Shown here piece after piece: positions 1-7,826 of a stretch of DNA of 64,000 nucleotides. The stretch lies in NCBI GenBank assembly GCA_021083345.1, contig JAJGRE010000003.1:372001-436000 (forward strand), given 5' to 3'. The stretch is from Calditrichales bacterium MX18-03 (GTDB lineage: Bacteria > Bacillota > Clostridia > Lutisporales > Lutisporaceae). The translations under genes were made by a program, and so were the position numbers. A model generated the notes under the pieces. The model saw only the letters and a list, made by a program, of their open reading frames with translations. It was not told where the DNA came from and ran no database searches. The first letter of the stretch is position 1. Every line of letters begins with the position of its first letter.

Positions 1-141
1 CTCGGAAACATGAGGACACTTGTCAAGAGAGGTCTTCGATGCTGCCAAAGCCATTGCAAACGCAAGGCAGGTAGGATTCCCGCATTCCTTGCAGTTAGTT
101 TTGGGCAGCAGTTTGTAAATGTCTAAACCTGTCAACGCCAT
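1..141 (-). CDS. acsC: Corrinoid iron-sulfur protein large subunit, N-terminus (partial)
   Basis: Only the first 47 codons are present; the gene runs off the left edge. The start at 141 follows a strong AAGGAG site. The peptide opens MALTGLDIYKLLPKTNC and has cysteines at 17, 20, 25 and 42, the CX2CX4CX16C pattern that binds the [4Fe-4S] cluster in the corrinoid iron-sulfur protein. This protein carries the methyl group from methyltetrahydrofolate to acetyl-CoA synthase. It is the last visible gene of the leftward acs operon, after acsB and a small reading frame. Confidence 0.9.
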   Translation of the reverse strand, partial: MALTGLDIYKLLPKTNCKECGNPTCLAFAMALAASKTSLDKCPHVSE

Positions 142-178
142 ACATCACAACTCCTTCTTATAGTTTAACGGTCCATGC

Positions 179-340
179 CTATGCATGCCCGTGCTCAACG
201 ATTTCATGATACAACGCCTTGTAAAGCTCACACACAGCTTTGACCTTTTCCTCAGTCGTCATGTTCTCAAAGAACTTTTCATTCCGGACGACATTAACTA
301 CAATCTCTGTAACAATATTAGCATTGTTTACACCGCACAT
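179..340 (-). CDS. Unrecognised 53-residue protein between acsB and acsC
   Basis: A complete small reading frame starts at 340 with a good GGAGGG site and stops with TAG at 179-181. The product starts MCGVNNANIV, has a charged, probably helical middle (about residues 18-50), a second Cys at 37, and a His-rich end (HEIVEHGHA). I do not recognise the family. Its position, 38 bases before acsC and in the same direction as acsB, argues that it is translated as part of the acs operon. The Met-Cys start and terminal histidines resemble small metal-handling proteins such as CooT and HypC, but that is only an analogy. Structural or assembly roles are equally possible. Confidence 0.7.
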   Translation of the reverse strand: MCGVNNANIVTEIVVNVVRNEKFFENMTTEEKVKAVCELYKALYHEIVEHGHA

Positions 341-367
341 AGGAACCCTCCTCTCCAAGCGCCGATT

Positions 368-402
368 CCACCTGCTCCTCTTAAAAAACAGGGAACAGGT
401 GG
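368..402 (-). promoter_or_regulatory. Short intercistronic inverted repeat after acsB
   Basis: CCACCTG and CAGGTGG form a 7-bp stem around a 21-base loop, in the gap between the acsB stop and the ribosome binding site of the small gene. There is no T-run, so it looks more like an mRNA processing or stability element than a terminator. The support is weak. Confidence 0.3.
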
Positions 403-426
403 CCGGCAGACTGATTTATGAATTTT

Positions 427-2556
427 TTAGAATAACGGATCCATCGTCAGCGCCGGGTGACCTTTTTCTTCCAGGAAGGACAGGATTTGCTCCGTATCCG
501 TCCCGACGCTTTCATCAGCAACCTTGTCGATAAAATCTTCGCCCAGGCCTTCTTCGACGCTTCTCTTAATGAAATCCTCCCTGAGGAAATCCTTCAGATC
601 CTTTGGCATCCAGATGATTCTTCCCAGACCTCCGTCAGCCTTGATGAACTTCTTGCTGACGATATAGCGCTTGCCGATGCCCATGAAACCAGGAGACTGG
701 ACACCGCCGCCTACGGAACCGGCCAAAGTAGAGAAGGTCATGCCGCATGGAGTCATGCCGGAATGCTCTCTGGTGGTGATCATAAGGCCGTTGGCTTCGG
801 GGACCATGGCCATAATGGCTTCAAAGCAGCCGCAGGAGGTCATGGGCAGTTCCATCAGGGTGTAAAGTGCAACTTCTTCCAGCGTCCGGTTGGAGCTGTT
901 ATAAACAAATTCATTGACACTCCTCCAGATTCCCTTGTTCTCGTCGATCGTTCCCTCTTTCTTAATGGGCTGGTTGGGCCCTGTGGGTGTGATCTCAAAG
1001 GAAGCCTTGGCATCCAGCCAGCTGACTGCACCGCAAAGGCCTACACGCTCCGGCGCAACCACGCAGACATGATTGGGTGCGAAGGATTGACATAACGTAC
1101 AAGAGTAGAACACATCCACTGATTCGTCTGTCAGGCCCCTCAGCCTTTCATCTCTCTGATGGTAGGCAGCGCGCGCTTCCTTGATCCTTTCCTCCACCTG
1201 CTCCTTGTCGGTATAGATGATGACCTCCACACGGTCAACAATAGCAGGGAACTCCGACTTGTACTTGGCAATGAGGATCTCTCCAAAATGCCTGAATTTG
1301 AAGCCCTTTGCGTGAGCATCCTTATTGATCCTCACCCAGGCGATATCCCTCTGTGCCACATGCCACAAACCTTCACCGTAGTTGACGAAGTAGTGCACCC
1401 TTCTTTCAAGAACGCCTTCAAAATCCGGCTGCATCTTTCTTCCATAGATCTTGACGTATATGCCTAAAGGCAGCTTTGATCCTTCCTCAATATCATCTAT
1501 TTCAGGACCGACCACGGTAATCTTCCCGTCCTCGATTTCGTCCGGGCCAACCATCTTGACCAGCTCAAAGGCTGTAGTCCTTCCGCCGCCGAACTCAACA
1601 TAAGCATCGGCACCTCTGACGGTCTCACCTTCGAAAGCGGGACCGATGGTGATCGGTACATTGATATCCACTATCTTCAGCTTGATGCCCCTTAGTTCAA
1701 GGGAGTAGGGTACAATCTTTTCGTAGTCGGGCTGGTAGACGTACCAATCCGGCACTTCTTCCGCTATAGGCTGGTCGGTGATGACCGGGAAGCCCAGCAT
1801 GATGGCACCGAACTCCGCTGCTATCCTGACCTCGTCCTGCTCACCCAATGCCAATACAAATGCTCTGACTCGGTTCCTCTGGTATTCCAGCTGGGCAGCC
1901 TTGTTGCCGGGTGTTATGCCGCCGAATGCCAGACCGCCTCTCAATGCGAAATTGACGGCATGTATGGCCTGTGTGAAGTTCCCAAGCGGGAATGCGATGT
2001 AGTCGATGCCCAGCTTGACGTTCTCTTCCAGCAGCTGCTCGATGATCTCATTGCAGAGCATCAACATGATGCCTTTGCTTTGCAGTTCCTTGATCAGTCT
2101 TGCCGCAGCCTTGCTGTCCTTGGCTTTGCCGATGATAACGGCAACGCCGGGGATGGTGAAGTCCACCAACTGTATGCCGAACTTTCTTAATACCGGATCT
2201 GCCAAAAATCCTGTCCAGGGTTTGACGTGGGGGTTCTGTCCCTTCAAATATCTCAAGGCTTCAATGATTTCAGCCGCATAGAATGCCGCTTCGCCGTTTG
2301 TCTTTGCACCTTCCAGCGTCAGGTCCTCCTTGACGTTGGTGACTCTGATCCGGTTCAGGATCGGTACCAGATCCTTCAGTGTCTTGACATCCTCACCGCT
2401 TAAAGCTGTTATGACCGGCAGCTTGTAAGCCGTATCCGGATAACAGACGGGGGTGTCTTCGCCATGTTCTTTGATTGCCTGATTCAACAATATCTCGGCG
2501 TAACTGGTAGCGATGACCGCTCCGTCAAATGCCTGCTTATACAAATGATTTGCCAT
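427..2556 (-). CDS. acsB: Acetyl-CoA synthase (CODH/ACS catalytic subunit)
   Basis: 709-residue acetyl-CoA synthase, which joins CO, a methyl group from the corrinoid protein and CoA to make acetyl-CoA. The A-cluster cysteines are all present: 486, 489, 498 and 508 (CTLC...C...C) bind the [4Fe-4S] cubane, and the Cys-Gly-Cys at 575-577 binds the distal nickel. The length is close to the roughly 730 residues usual in bacteria. The start at 2556 has a GGAGGGGG site. The gene lies 14 bases after cooS, so the two are surely co-transcribed, as expected for the bifunctional CODH/ACS complex in the cytoplasm. Confidence 0.98.
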   Translation of the reverse strand: MANHLYKQAFDGAVIATSYAEILLNQAIKEHGEDTPVCYPDTAYKLPVITALSGEDVKTLKDLVPILNRIRVTNVKEDLTLEGAKTNGEAAFYAAEIIEALRYLKGQNPHVKPWTGFLADPVLRKFGIQLVDFTIPGVAVIIGKAKDSKAAARLIKELQSKGIMLMLCNEIIEQLLEENVKLGIDYIAFPLGNFTQAIHAVNFALRGGLAFGGITPGNKAAQLEYQRNRVRAFVLALGEQDEVRIAAEFGAIMLGFPVITDQPIAEEVPDWYVYQPDYEKIVPYSLELRGIKLKIVDINVPITIGPAFEGETVRGADAYVEFGGGRTTAFELVKMVGPDEIEDGKITVVGPEIDDIEEGSKLPLGIYVKIYGRKMQPDFEGVLERRVHYFVNYGEGLWHVAQRDIAWVRINKDAHAKGFKFRHFGEILIAKYKSEFPAIVDRVEVIIYTDKEQVEERIKEARAAYHQRDERLRGLTDESVDVFYSCTLCQSFAPNHVCVVAPERVGLCGAVSWLDAKASFEITPTGPNQPIKKEGTIDENKGIWRSVNEFVYNSSNRTLEEVALYTLMELPMTSCGCFEAIMAMVPEANGLMITTREHSGMTPCGMTFSTLAGSVGGGVQSPGFMGIGKRYIVSKKFIKADGGLGRIIWMPKDLKDFLREDFIKRSVEEGLGEDFIDKVADESVGTDTEQILSFLEEKGHPALTMDPLF

Positions 2557-2570
2557 GCTTTTCCCCCTCC

Positions 2571-4538
2571 TTAACCTTCATAAACGCGCGCCAGGTCGCT
2601 GTCATATTTTTCTGCCGTCTGGCGGTGTATTTTGAGCTTCCAAGCCCGCTTTTCCAGTCTGTCCAAAAGCTTTTTCGCCGCACTGGCAGGATCCGTATCA
2701 AATATAAAGTAACCGCCGAATACGTCTCTGGCTATCTGTGTCGCAACGCCGTACACCAACTCGCTGCCCTCGATTGGAGGCAGTACGCCGACATGAGTCG
2801 GTATTCCCATGGATATGACCCATGAACCGATGGAAATTGCCTTCTCTGACATGGCTTCCGGTGCACTGGCTACGAAAGGCAGCTGTGGTACGGTAATTTT
2901 CAGTTCTTCTGCCATGGCCGTCCATAGGTTCGCAATTCTTGTATTGTCAACACAGGAGCCCATATGGAATACCAGCGGCAGGCCTGCGTTCAGACCTGAT
3001 TTTTCTTCCAGCCTCTTGATGAACTTCTTCAAGCCTGGTCCGGCATAAGCTTCAACGCCTTCCGCCGAGAGCAGTCCCGCTTTTGCAAATGCACCGGCTG
3101 CGCAGCCTGTGGATACCAGGAAGACATCATTTCTTGCCAGTTCCTTTGCAATTTCAACAGATGCATGGTCATGGACCACCTTCTGGTTATTGCAGCCGGC
3201 GAAGCCGCATACCCCTTTGATTTCTCCGGCCAGAATGGCATCCGTCAGTACGCTGATGGGAGAATCCGGGTTAAGTTTTCCAAACAGATCCATCATGGTT
3301 TCAAAGCTGAAGCCGCCTACAACCTGTTTTTTATACGGTGGTATCTTGATTAGCTCAGGCTTTCTTTTTTTGTAGCGCTCTATAGCATGCCTGACGATTT
3401 TCTTGGCGTCTTCCATTGCTGTTGCTTCGTTGAACTCAATGTGAATAGAACCGGGAACCTTGGAAATATGCGAAGTCGAAACCAGGTGCGTATGGAAGCA
3501 GTTGCACAGGTCTTTCACTGCAGGCGCTATGCACTGTACGTCCATGATCATGGTGTCCAGTACGCCCGTCATGATGGCCAATTCCTGTGAACCGAAGTTG
3601 GTAGCTGTCGGCACACCTTCCCTCATCAGGACTTCATTGCCGGTGCAGCAGATGCCAACAAGGTTGATCCCTTTGGCCCCGATTGCAATGGCTTCGCCTT
3701 CCAGTTCTCTGGCTGCATAGACCACCATCTGACTGAGCAGCGGATTGTGTCCGTGTACGGCGATATTAACCTTCTCCGCATCCAGAACACCCAGATTAGC
3801 CTCCGTGACAACAGGTGTCGGTGTACCGAACAGGATATCAGTCAAGTCTGTAGCCAGGCTCATTCCCGTATAATCCGCCAATGCAGCCCTGAGACCGCCG
3901 AATATGATATTGACGGGGTCCGCATCCGTGCCTATATGGGTCTGATGCAGCAACTGTGCAATGGATCTGTCTATTGCAGTGGGTGCAATGGTGGTGTGCT
4001 TGAACTTGCGGTTCCTTTCCTCATCAATATTGGTGGTAAGCCAGGCGCAGGGCTCGCTGTCATACTTTCCGAAATCCTCCAACGCCTTGATGGCCACGCT
4101 TCTGGCTATATCGTTCAGTTCTCTTCCTTCGGTTTCAATACCGACTTTTTTTGCCACCTTCAGCAGCTTGTTCTTGTCGGTGATCTTATAATCCGGTGCA
4201 TGTCCTTCCGCCGTATGTAGGAGCGTATACGCAATTTCCCTGCCATGGTCCGAGTGGGCAGAAGCACCGCCTGCGATGTACCTGACCAGGTTTCTTGCTA
4301 CGATGGTGTATACACTGGCGCCGCATATCCCTTTGTCCATGCCTGGCTTTGTAGGAACAATCCTACAGGGTCCTTGTATACAGATGCGGCAGCATACGCC
4401 TGTGTTGCCGAATTTGCATTGGGGCTGCTGTGCCTTGTACCTGTCCCAGGCTGTCTGTATGCCTGCTGCCGCTGCAGCTTCCAGCATCTCTACCGCTGCC
4501 GGATCAATGGTTCTTCTATCGGGTGTTTGTGTTGACAT
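2571..4538 (-). CDS. cooS: Anaerobic carbon monoxide dehydrogenase catalytic subunit
   Basis: 655-residue nickel-iron CO dehydrogenase (also called AcsA in acetogens), which interconverts CO2 and CO and supplies CO to AcsB. The N-terminal cysteines at 41, 49, 50, 53 and 58 (CKFGNTGVCC...C...C) match the D- and B-cluster ligands. C-cluster ligands appear in order further on: GICCTGNEV, CGFAGCNN, STGCAAG and HMGSCVDN. The start at 4538 follows a GTAGGAGGTAG site. Because acsB is adjacent and downstream, I assign it to the ACS-type CODH rather than a hydrogen-evolving CODH; no hydrogenase genes are near. Confidence 0.97.
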   Translation of the reverse strand: MSTQTPDRRTIDPAAVEMLEAAAAAGIQTAWDRYKAQQPQCKFGNTGVCCRICIQGPCRIVPTKPGMDKGICGASVYTIVARNLVRYIAGGASAHSDHGREIAYTLLHTAEGHAPDYKITDKNKLLKVAKKVGIETEGRELNDIARSVAIKALEDFGKYDSEPCAWLTTNIDEERNRKFKHTTIAPTAIDRSIAQLLHQTHIGTDADPVNIIFGGLRAALADYTGMSLATDLTDILFGTPTPVVTEANLGVLDAEKVNIAVHGHNPLLSQMVVYAARELEGEAIAIGAKGINLVGICCTGNEVLMREGVPTATNFGSQELAIMTGVLDTMIMDVQCIAPAVKDLCNCFHTHLVSTSHISKVPGSIHIEFNEATAMEDAKKIVRHAIERYKKRKPELIKIPPYKKQVVGGFSFETMMDLFGKLNPDSPISVLTDAILAGEIKGVCGFAGCNNQKVVHDHASVEIAKELARNDVFLVSTGCAAGAFAKAGLLSAEGVEAYAGPGLKKFIKRLEEKSGLNAGLPLVFHMGSCVDNTRIANLWTAMAEELKITVPQLPFVASAPEAMSEKAISIGSWVISMGIPTHVGVLPPIEGSELVYGVATQIARDVFGGYFIFDTDPASAAKKLLDRLEKRAWKLKIHRQTAEKYDSDLARVYEG

Positions 4539-4560
4539 TGTTCTACCTCCTACTTTATTT

Positions 4561-4578
4561 ATGATTTAATTGAATCAT
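4561..4578. promoter_or_regulatory. Dyad upstream of cooS
   Basis: ATGATT and AATCAT form an 18-bp imperfect palindrome, 23 bases ahead of the cooS start and just upstream of its ribosome binding site. It could be an operator or part of the untranslated leader. No matching copy was noticed elsewhere in the window. Confidence 0.3.
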
Positions 4579-4599
4579 TTACATTTATAGCAGAATAAC

Positions 4600-4626
4600 G
4601 AGAAAGGCGGCATGACCGCATTTCTC
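4600..4626. promoter_or_regulatory. Hairpin in the cooC-cooS gap (proximal)
   Basis: GAGAAAGGCGG and CCGCATTTCTC pair over 11 bp with one mismatch around a 5-base loop. It lies between cooC and cooS in the 198-base intergenic stretch and has no T-run on either side. Together with the stem at 4691-4725 it makes a two-hairpin leader for cooS-acsB. Confidence 0.45.
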
Positions 4627-4690
4627 AGCCCATGTGCCATTTTTGAGCTTGTAAGAAAATACTGGCACGGGCAGTTAAATCAAGGTTTTT

Positions 4691-4725
4691 TATAGTGTAG
4701 GAAAGCTATACTTTCCTACACTATA
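4691..4725. promoter_or_regulatory. Hairpin with perfect 15-bp stem after cooC
   Basis: TATAGTGTAGGAAAG, a 5-base loop and its exact complement form a 15-bp stem. It can be extended outward by about 7 further pairs with one mismatch. It begins 12 bases past the cooC stop. In the direction of transcription (minus) the stem is followed by A-rich rather than T-rich sequence, so it does not look like an ordinary intrinsic terminator. An mRNA stabiliser between cooC and the highly expressed cooS is a reasonable inference. Confidence 0.55.
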
Positions 4726-4736
4726 AAGAAACCCAC

Positions 4737-5489
4737 TTAACCGATCACCTTGGTCAGTATCTCTTCCAGTTCTTTATTATCCAATTGCCTGTTCCCGCTG
4801 TCCTGTGGAAGCCCCATGGCTTTTTCGCTGATAGCCTCGTCATAGTGCACGACGCCCAGAAGCTCCTGTTTGTTGAAGCTTTCCTGGATAAAGGCTTCTT
4901 CCTTTTCCGTCCTGACCTTGTTTGCGATAAACCGGACCTTCTTCACCTTCAGGTCCTCGGCCAGGTTTTCTACGATTCTGGCCGTCTGTACGCTGGATTT
5001 GCTTGCCTCCGTCACGATAAGCATCAGGTCCACGCCCTGTGATGTGCCTCTCGTCAGATGCTCAATTCCGGCACCCATATCCAGGATGACCACATCCCGC
5101 GTATCCAGCAGCAGCGAATTGACGATGGCCCTCAGAAATGTGTTTTCCCTGCAGTAACAGTTGGAGCCGCCCTGCTTGATGCCTCCCATCCTCAGAAATT
5201 TGATGCCGTCCTTTCGGATGCTGAACCGGTCCGCTATATCATTGACCAGGGGATTCAAGGTATAGAATGCGCCGTCCCCTGCCATATCCCCTATAAGATC
5301 CCTCATTTCGATCACCGGCTTGATCCTGGCCAGCTGATCCTCACTGATCCCCAGTGCCAGCCCCAAACTGCTGTCGGGATCCGCATCAACTGCGTACACA
5401 TTGTAGCCTCTGCTGGCAAATAGCTTTGCCAGATTGGCGGAAACCGTGGTCTTGCCTACGCCACCTTTTCCTGAAACAGCAATTTTCAT
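4737..5489 (-). CDS. cooC: CO dehydrogenase nickel-insertion ATPase
   Basis: 250-residue P-loop ATPase of the MinD/NifH superfamily that helps load nickel into CODH or ACS. The signature-lysine Walker A motif GKGGVGKTT sits at residues 7-15. A CYC motif (GSNCYCRENTF) near residue 115 is the metal-binding dimer site known for CooC. I chose the ATG at 5489 because it follows GGAGGAACC and gives the canonical MKIAVSGKGG start. The longer upstream frame overlaps the previous gene. Start and upstream stop overlap as ATGA, so translation is probably coupled to the DUF3786 gene. Confidence 0.95.
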   Translation of the reverse strand: MKIAVSGKGGVGKTTVSANLAKLFASRGYNVYAVDADPDSSLGLALGISEDQLARIKPVIEMRDLIGDMAGDGAFYTLNPLVNDIADRFSIRKDGIKFLRMGGIKQGGSNCYCRENTFLRAIVNSLLLDTRDVVILDMGAGIEHLTRGTSQGVDLMLIVTEASKSSVQTARIVENLAEDLKVKKVRFIANKVRTEKEEAFIQESFNKQELLGVVHYDEAISEKAMGLPQDSGNRQLDNKELEEILTKVIG

Positions 5490-6136
5490 TGGTTCCTCCC
5501 TCCGCCGCTTTTGGCGGCTGCCATCAGTGCATACACCCCAAAACTGGCGGCGCACACAATATCTTCAGCCGGTAAAAAGCTTTCTATAGATTCATCAAAC
5601 AGGATGGTCCCTGAAGCAGCTATCTCTTCATCACCTTGCCATACCACATAAGTAACAGGAACCATGGGCAATACCTTGGCGGTAATGCTTGCATGCCCAT
5701 AGCGCTCAACCTCACCATCCAGCAGTGAGGCAGCTTTATAAAAAACTTCAAGATTGTTTGCGAAAGTCTTTACGAGGGGTGTGATTGCCCTTTTGTGAAA
5801 GGTCTGATAATAGATGGCTGCGCCGCTTTTAAGTTCCTTAAAGGATATTAGCCTGCCGGTCAGCGGCTTGTTTTGGGCATTCAAGAGATAATGAAGCAGC
5901 AGCACCTTGGTTGTATTAGGTACTTCTTCCCGGGTGCCTTCGAGGCTCACCTCGCCGGTCCGGCTGTCCACCTTGTATTCTCTGTTGAGATAGGTCAAAC
6001 GAAATGAACTGCTTTCTTTACCGAAAGCAGCATTGGAATTCATACAGATTTGTTCCGGGTCTCTGCTTGCCAATTCTTCACACGCCAGTTTATAAGCCGA
6101 TAGATATCCCTTCATGAGATTCATTTCCATTTCCAT
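5486..6136 (-). CDS. DUF3786 family protein
   Basis: 216-residue soluble protein matching the DUF3786 family by its central block (TTKVLLLHYLLNAQ, then LISFKEL, GAAIYYQTFHKRAITPL). This family recurs beside CODH, cobalamin and corrinoid genes in anaerobes, but its biochemical role is not established. No cysteine motif or membrane segment is evident. The start at 6136 has an ACGAGGTAAG site. It opens the DUF3786-cooC transcription unit, downstream of a terminator that closes the cooT operon. The link to CODH maturation is inferred from coupling with cooC. Confidence 0.75.
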   Translation of the reverse strand: MEMEMNLMKGYLSAYKLACEELASRDPEQICMNSNAAFGKESSSFRLTYLNREYKVDSRTGEVSLEGTREEVPNTTKVLLLHYLLNAQNKPLTGRLISFKELKSGAAIYYQTFHKRAITPLVKTFANNLEVFYKAASLLDGEVERYGHASITAKVLPMVPVTYVVWQGDEEIAASGTILFDESIESFLPAEDIVCAASFGVYALMAAAKSGGGRNQ

Positions 6137-6282
6137 ATCCGCTTACCTCGTTCTGTTAAATTGCATTTGAGCCGATATACATTGACTATATATTAACATT
6201 TTAATGGCTTGGAAAAATTTTCTCTTGTAATAATTTAGTATTCCTATAAAAATCTTAGCCACTTGTTAAATTGATGTCATGC

Positions 6283-6315
6283 AAAAGGCACCAACACAGA
6301 ATTGCGTTGGTGCCT
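6283..6315 (-). terminator. Intrinsic terminator after cooT
   Basis: On the minus strand AGGCACCAAC, a 10-base loop and GTTGGTGCCT form a perfect 10-bp stem followed by TTTT. It ends the cbiM-cbiQ-cbiO-DUF3842-cooT unit before DUF3786. Confidence 0.8.
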
Positions 6316-6341
6316 CTTATTTATGCTATGAAAAGATGTCC

Positions 6342-6536
6342 CTATTCCTTTTCCTCCAGGATGACCTTATGGTCAACCAGTGCCATTTCCTTGATCCTTG
6401 CCTTGACTTTGATCCGTTTGCAGAAGATGTTTTCAAGGAAAATCTCGTCTGCCTCCGGGATGATCTTGTCTACTGACTCCAGCAAAAGCTTTTCGTTCCC
6501 GTTCTTATCTATCAAATATACATTTGCTTCACACAT
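6342..6536 (-). CDS. cooT: CooT-type nickel-binding protein
   Basis: 64-residue protein starting MCEANVYLIDKNG, typical of the small CooT family, where Cys2 takes part in nickel binding and the protein supports CODH maturation. The ATG at 6536 is preferred over the in-frame GTG at 6545. It places Cys directly after Met, as in the family, and lies at good spacing from AAGGAGTG. The start overlaps the end of the DUF3842 gene by 8 bases. A terminator follows. Neighbouring metal transport and CODH genes fit a nickel role. Confidence 0.8.
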   Translation of the reverse strand: MCEANVYLIDKNGNEKLLLESVDKIIPEADEIFLENIFCKRIKVKARIKEMALVDHKVILEEKE

Positions 6537-6954
6537 TCCTATCACTCCTTATCATCTGCTCCAGCATACTTGCCAAATCCTCTATGTAATGGGGCAGCGG
6601 CTCGTTCTGCATGCCCGCCATAAAGATATTGCAACGGTTGAGCGGTATCAGCAGCTTCTTAGCCGGGCTCTCGGCAACGGCATTCGCGGCTCTTGGTGTC
6701 ATCTCGCCCAGCATTGAGTTGGGTACGATGATAGCCACTGTACCGGCAATGACATCCACCTTTGCAGCATTCTGTGCGATGGCATTCTCACCCGAAGCGC
6801 CCTCGTTGGCACCTGCCTTCAGCATCAAGGCGGTTGCAAGCGCATTGGTGCCCAGTGCCAGTATCTCAATTTCTTCTCCAAAGGACTTCCTCAGCTTTTC
6901 AACAATGGCCTTTCCGATTCCGCCGCCCTGCCCGTCGATTACTGCAATCCGCAT
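6529..6954 (-). CDS. DUF3842 family protein
   Basis: 141-residue protein with a glycine-rich start, MRIAVIDGQGGGIGKAIVEKL, resembling a nucleotide-binding Rossmann turn, which is diagnostic of DUF3842. The rest alternates short strands and Ala-rich helices and ends with a single Cys segment (NRCNIFMAGM). Function is unknown. Overlap with cooT downstream and closeness to cbiO suggest a role in metal or CODH handling, but nothing in the sequence proves it. Confidence 0.7.
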   Translation of the reverse strand: MRIAVIDGQGGGIGKAIVEKLRKSFGEEIEILALGTNALATALMLKAGANEGASGENAIAQNAAKVDVIAGTVAIIVPNSMLGEMTPRAANAVAESPAKKLLIPLNRCNIFMAGMQNEPLPHYIEDLASMLEQMIRSDRNV

Positions 6955-7040
6955 AGCTCTTCTCCTTCATCCTGCTGTAATTCTGATGTAAATCCCGTTT
7001 TTCATCATCTTCATTATACATGAAGGTAAAGCAGGATTCA

Positions 7041-7826
7041 CTACTTTTTTGAATGCTGGTGCTGCTGCGGCATTGCTTTACTGCCACAGACCGGGCAGTT
7101 CTGAAGGGCAAAAGGAAGCTCAAGCCCGCACGCATCCATTAGCGCTTCGTCGGCAAGAATTTCGACCGTAGGTCCGTCTGCGGCGATTTCGCCCCCCTTA
7201 ACCACAATGGTCCTTTCACAGAGGTCATAGATCATATCCAGATCGTGGCTGGTAATGAGCTTGGTATGCTCAAAGCTTTGAAGCAAACCCATCATGCGCC
7301 GCCGGGACTTGGGATCCAGGCCTGCTGAAGGCTCATCCATGATCAAGATATCCGGCTGCATGGACAGCACGGCGGCAATGGCAGCTGCCCGCTTCTCACC
7401 GCCCGAAAGCCGGAATGGCGCCCTATCCTTTAAGTGGGTGATGCCCACATGGTCCAAGGCAGTCATTACCCTTGCCTCCACTTCCTTTTCGCTCAGCTTG
7501 TAGTTGCGCGGACCAAAGGCTACGTCCTCATACACCGTGGTCATAAAAAGCTGATCATCGGGGTTCTGAAAAACCATCCCCATCCTTTCCCGGATCATCG
7601 GCAGGGTCTTCTTTGTCACTTCAACATCTCCTACAAGGATCATTCCCTTCTGCGGGAGCAGTATACCCATCAGCAGAAGCAACAATGTGGATTTACCGGC
7701 TCCGTTGGCGCCGATGATCCCGATTGACTCCCCGTGGCGAGCGCTGAAGGATATCCCGTTAACCGCCTTATGTCTGTCGGGATATGCAAAATGCAGTTCC
7801 CGCACCTCAAGCTTATGATGGCTCAT
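7041..7826 (-). CDS. cbiO: Cobalt/nickel ECF transporter ATPase
   Basis: 261-residue ABC ATPase energising the ECF-type cobalt or nickel importer. Walker A is GANGAGKST (about 40-48), the signature is LSGGEKR and Walker B is DILIMDEPSAGLD. The C-terminal tail is unusual: CPVCGSKAMPQQHQHSKK adds a CxxC and three histidines after the ATPase fold, a likely metal-binding appendage. The ATG at 7826 overlaps the cbiQ stop by 4 bases. Whether the cargo is cobalt (for the corrinoid protein) or nickel (for CODH/ACS) cannot be decided here. Confidence 0.9.
   Translation of the reverse strand: MSHHKLEVRELHFAYPDRHKAVNGISFSARHGESIGIIGANGAGKSTLLLLLMGILLPQKGMILVGDVEVTKKTLPMIRERMGMVFQNPDDQLFMTTVYEDVAFGPRNYKLSEKEVEARVMTALDHVGITHLKDRAPFRLSGGEKRAAAIAAVLSMQPDILIMDEPSAGLDPKSRRRMMGLLQSFEHTKLITSHDLDMIYDLCERTIVVKGGEIAADGPTVEILADEALMDACGLELPFALQNCPVCGSKAMPQQHQHSKK

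Noticed and set aside
457-1095. Long plus-strand reading frame over acsB
   Set aside because: It lies wholly inside acsB on the other strand, has no ribosome binding site and no recognisable family; it is a shadow of biased codon use. The same holds for 3747-4220, 16535-17326 and most other plus-strand frames.
5486-5555. Longer N-terminus for CooC (22 extra residues)
   Set aside because: It would overlap the DUF3786 gene, has no ribosome site and precedes the canonical MKIAVSGKGG start.
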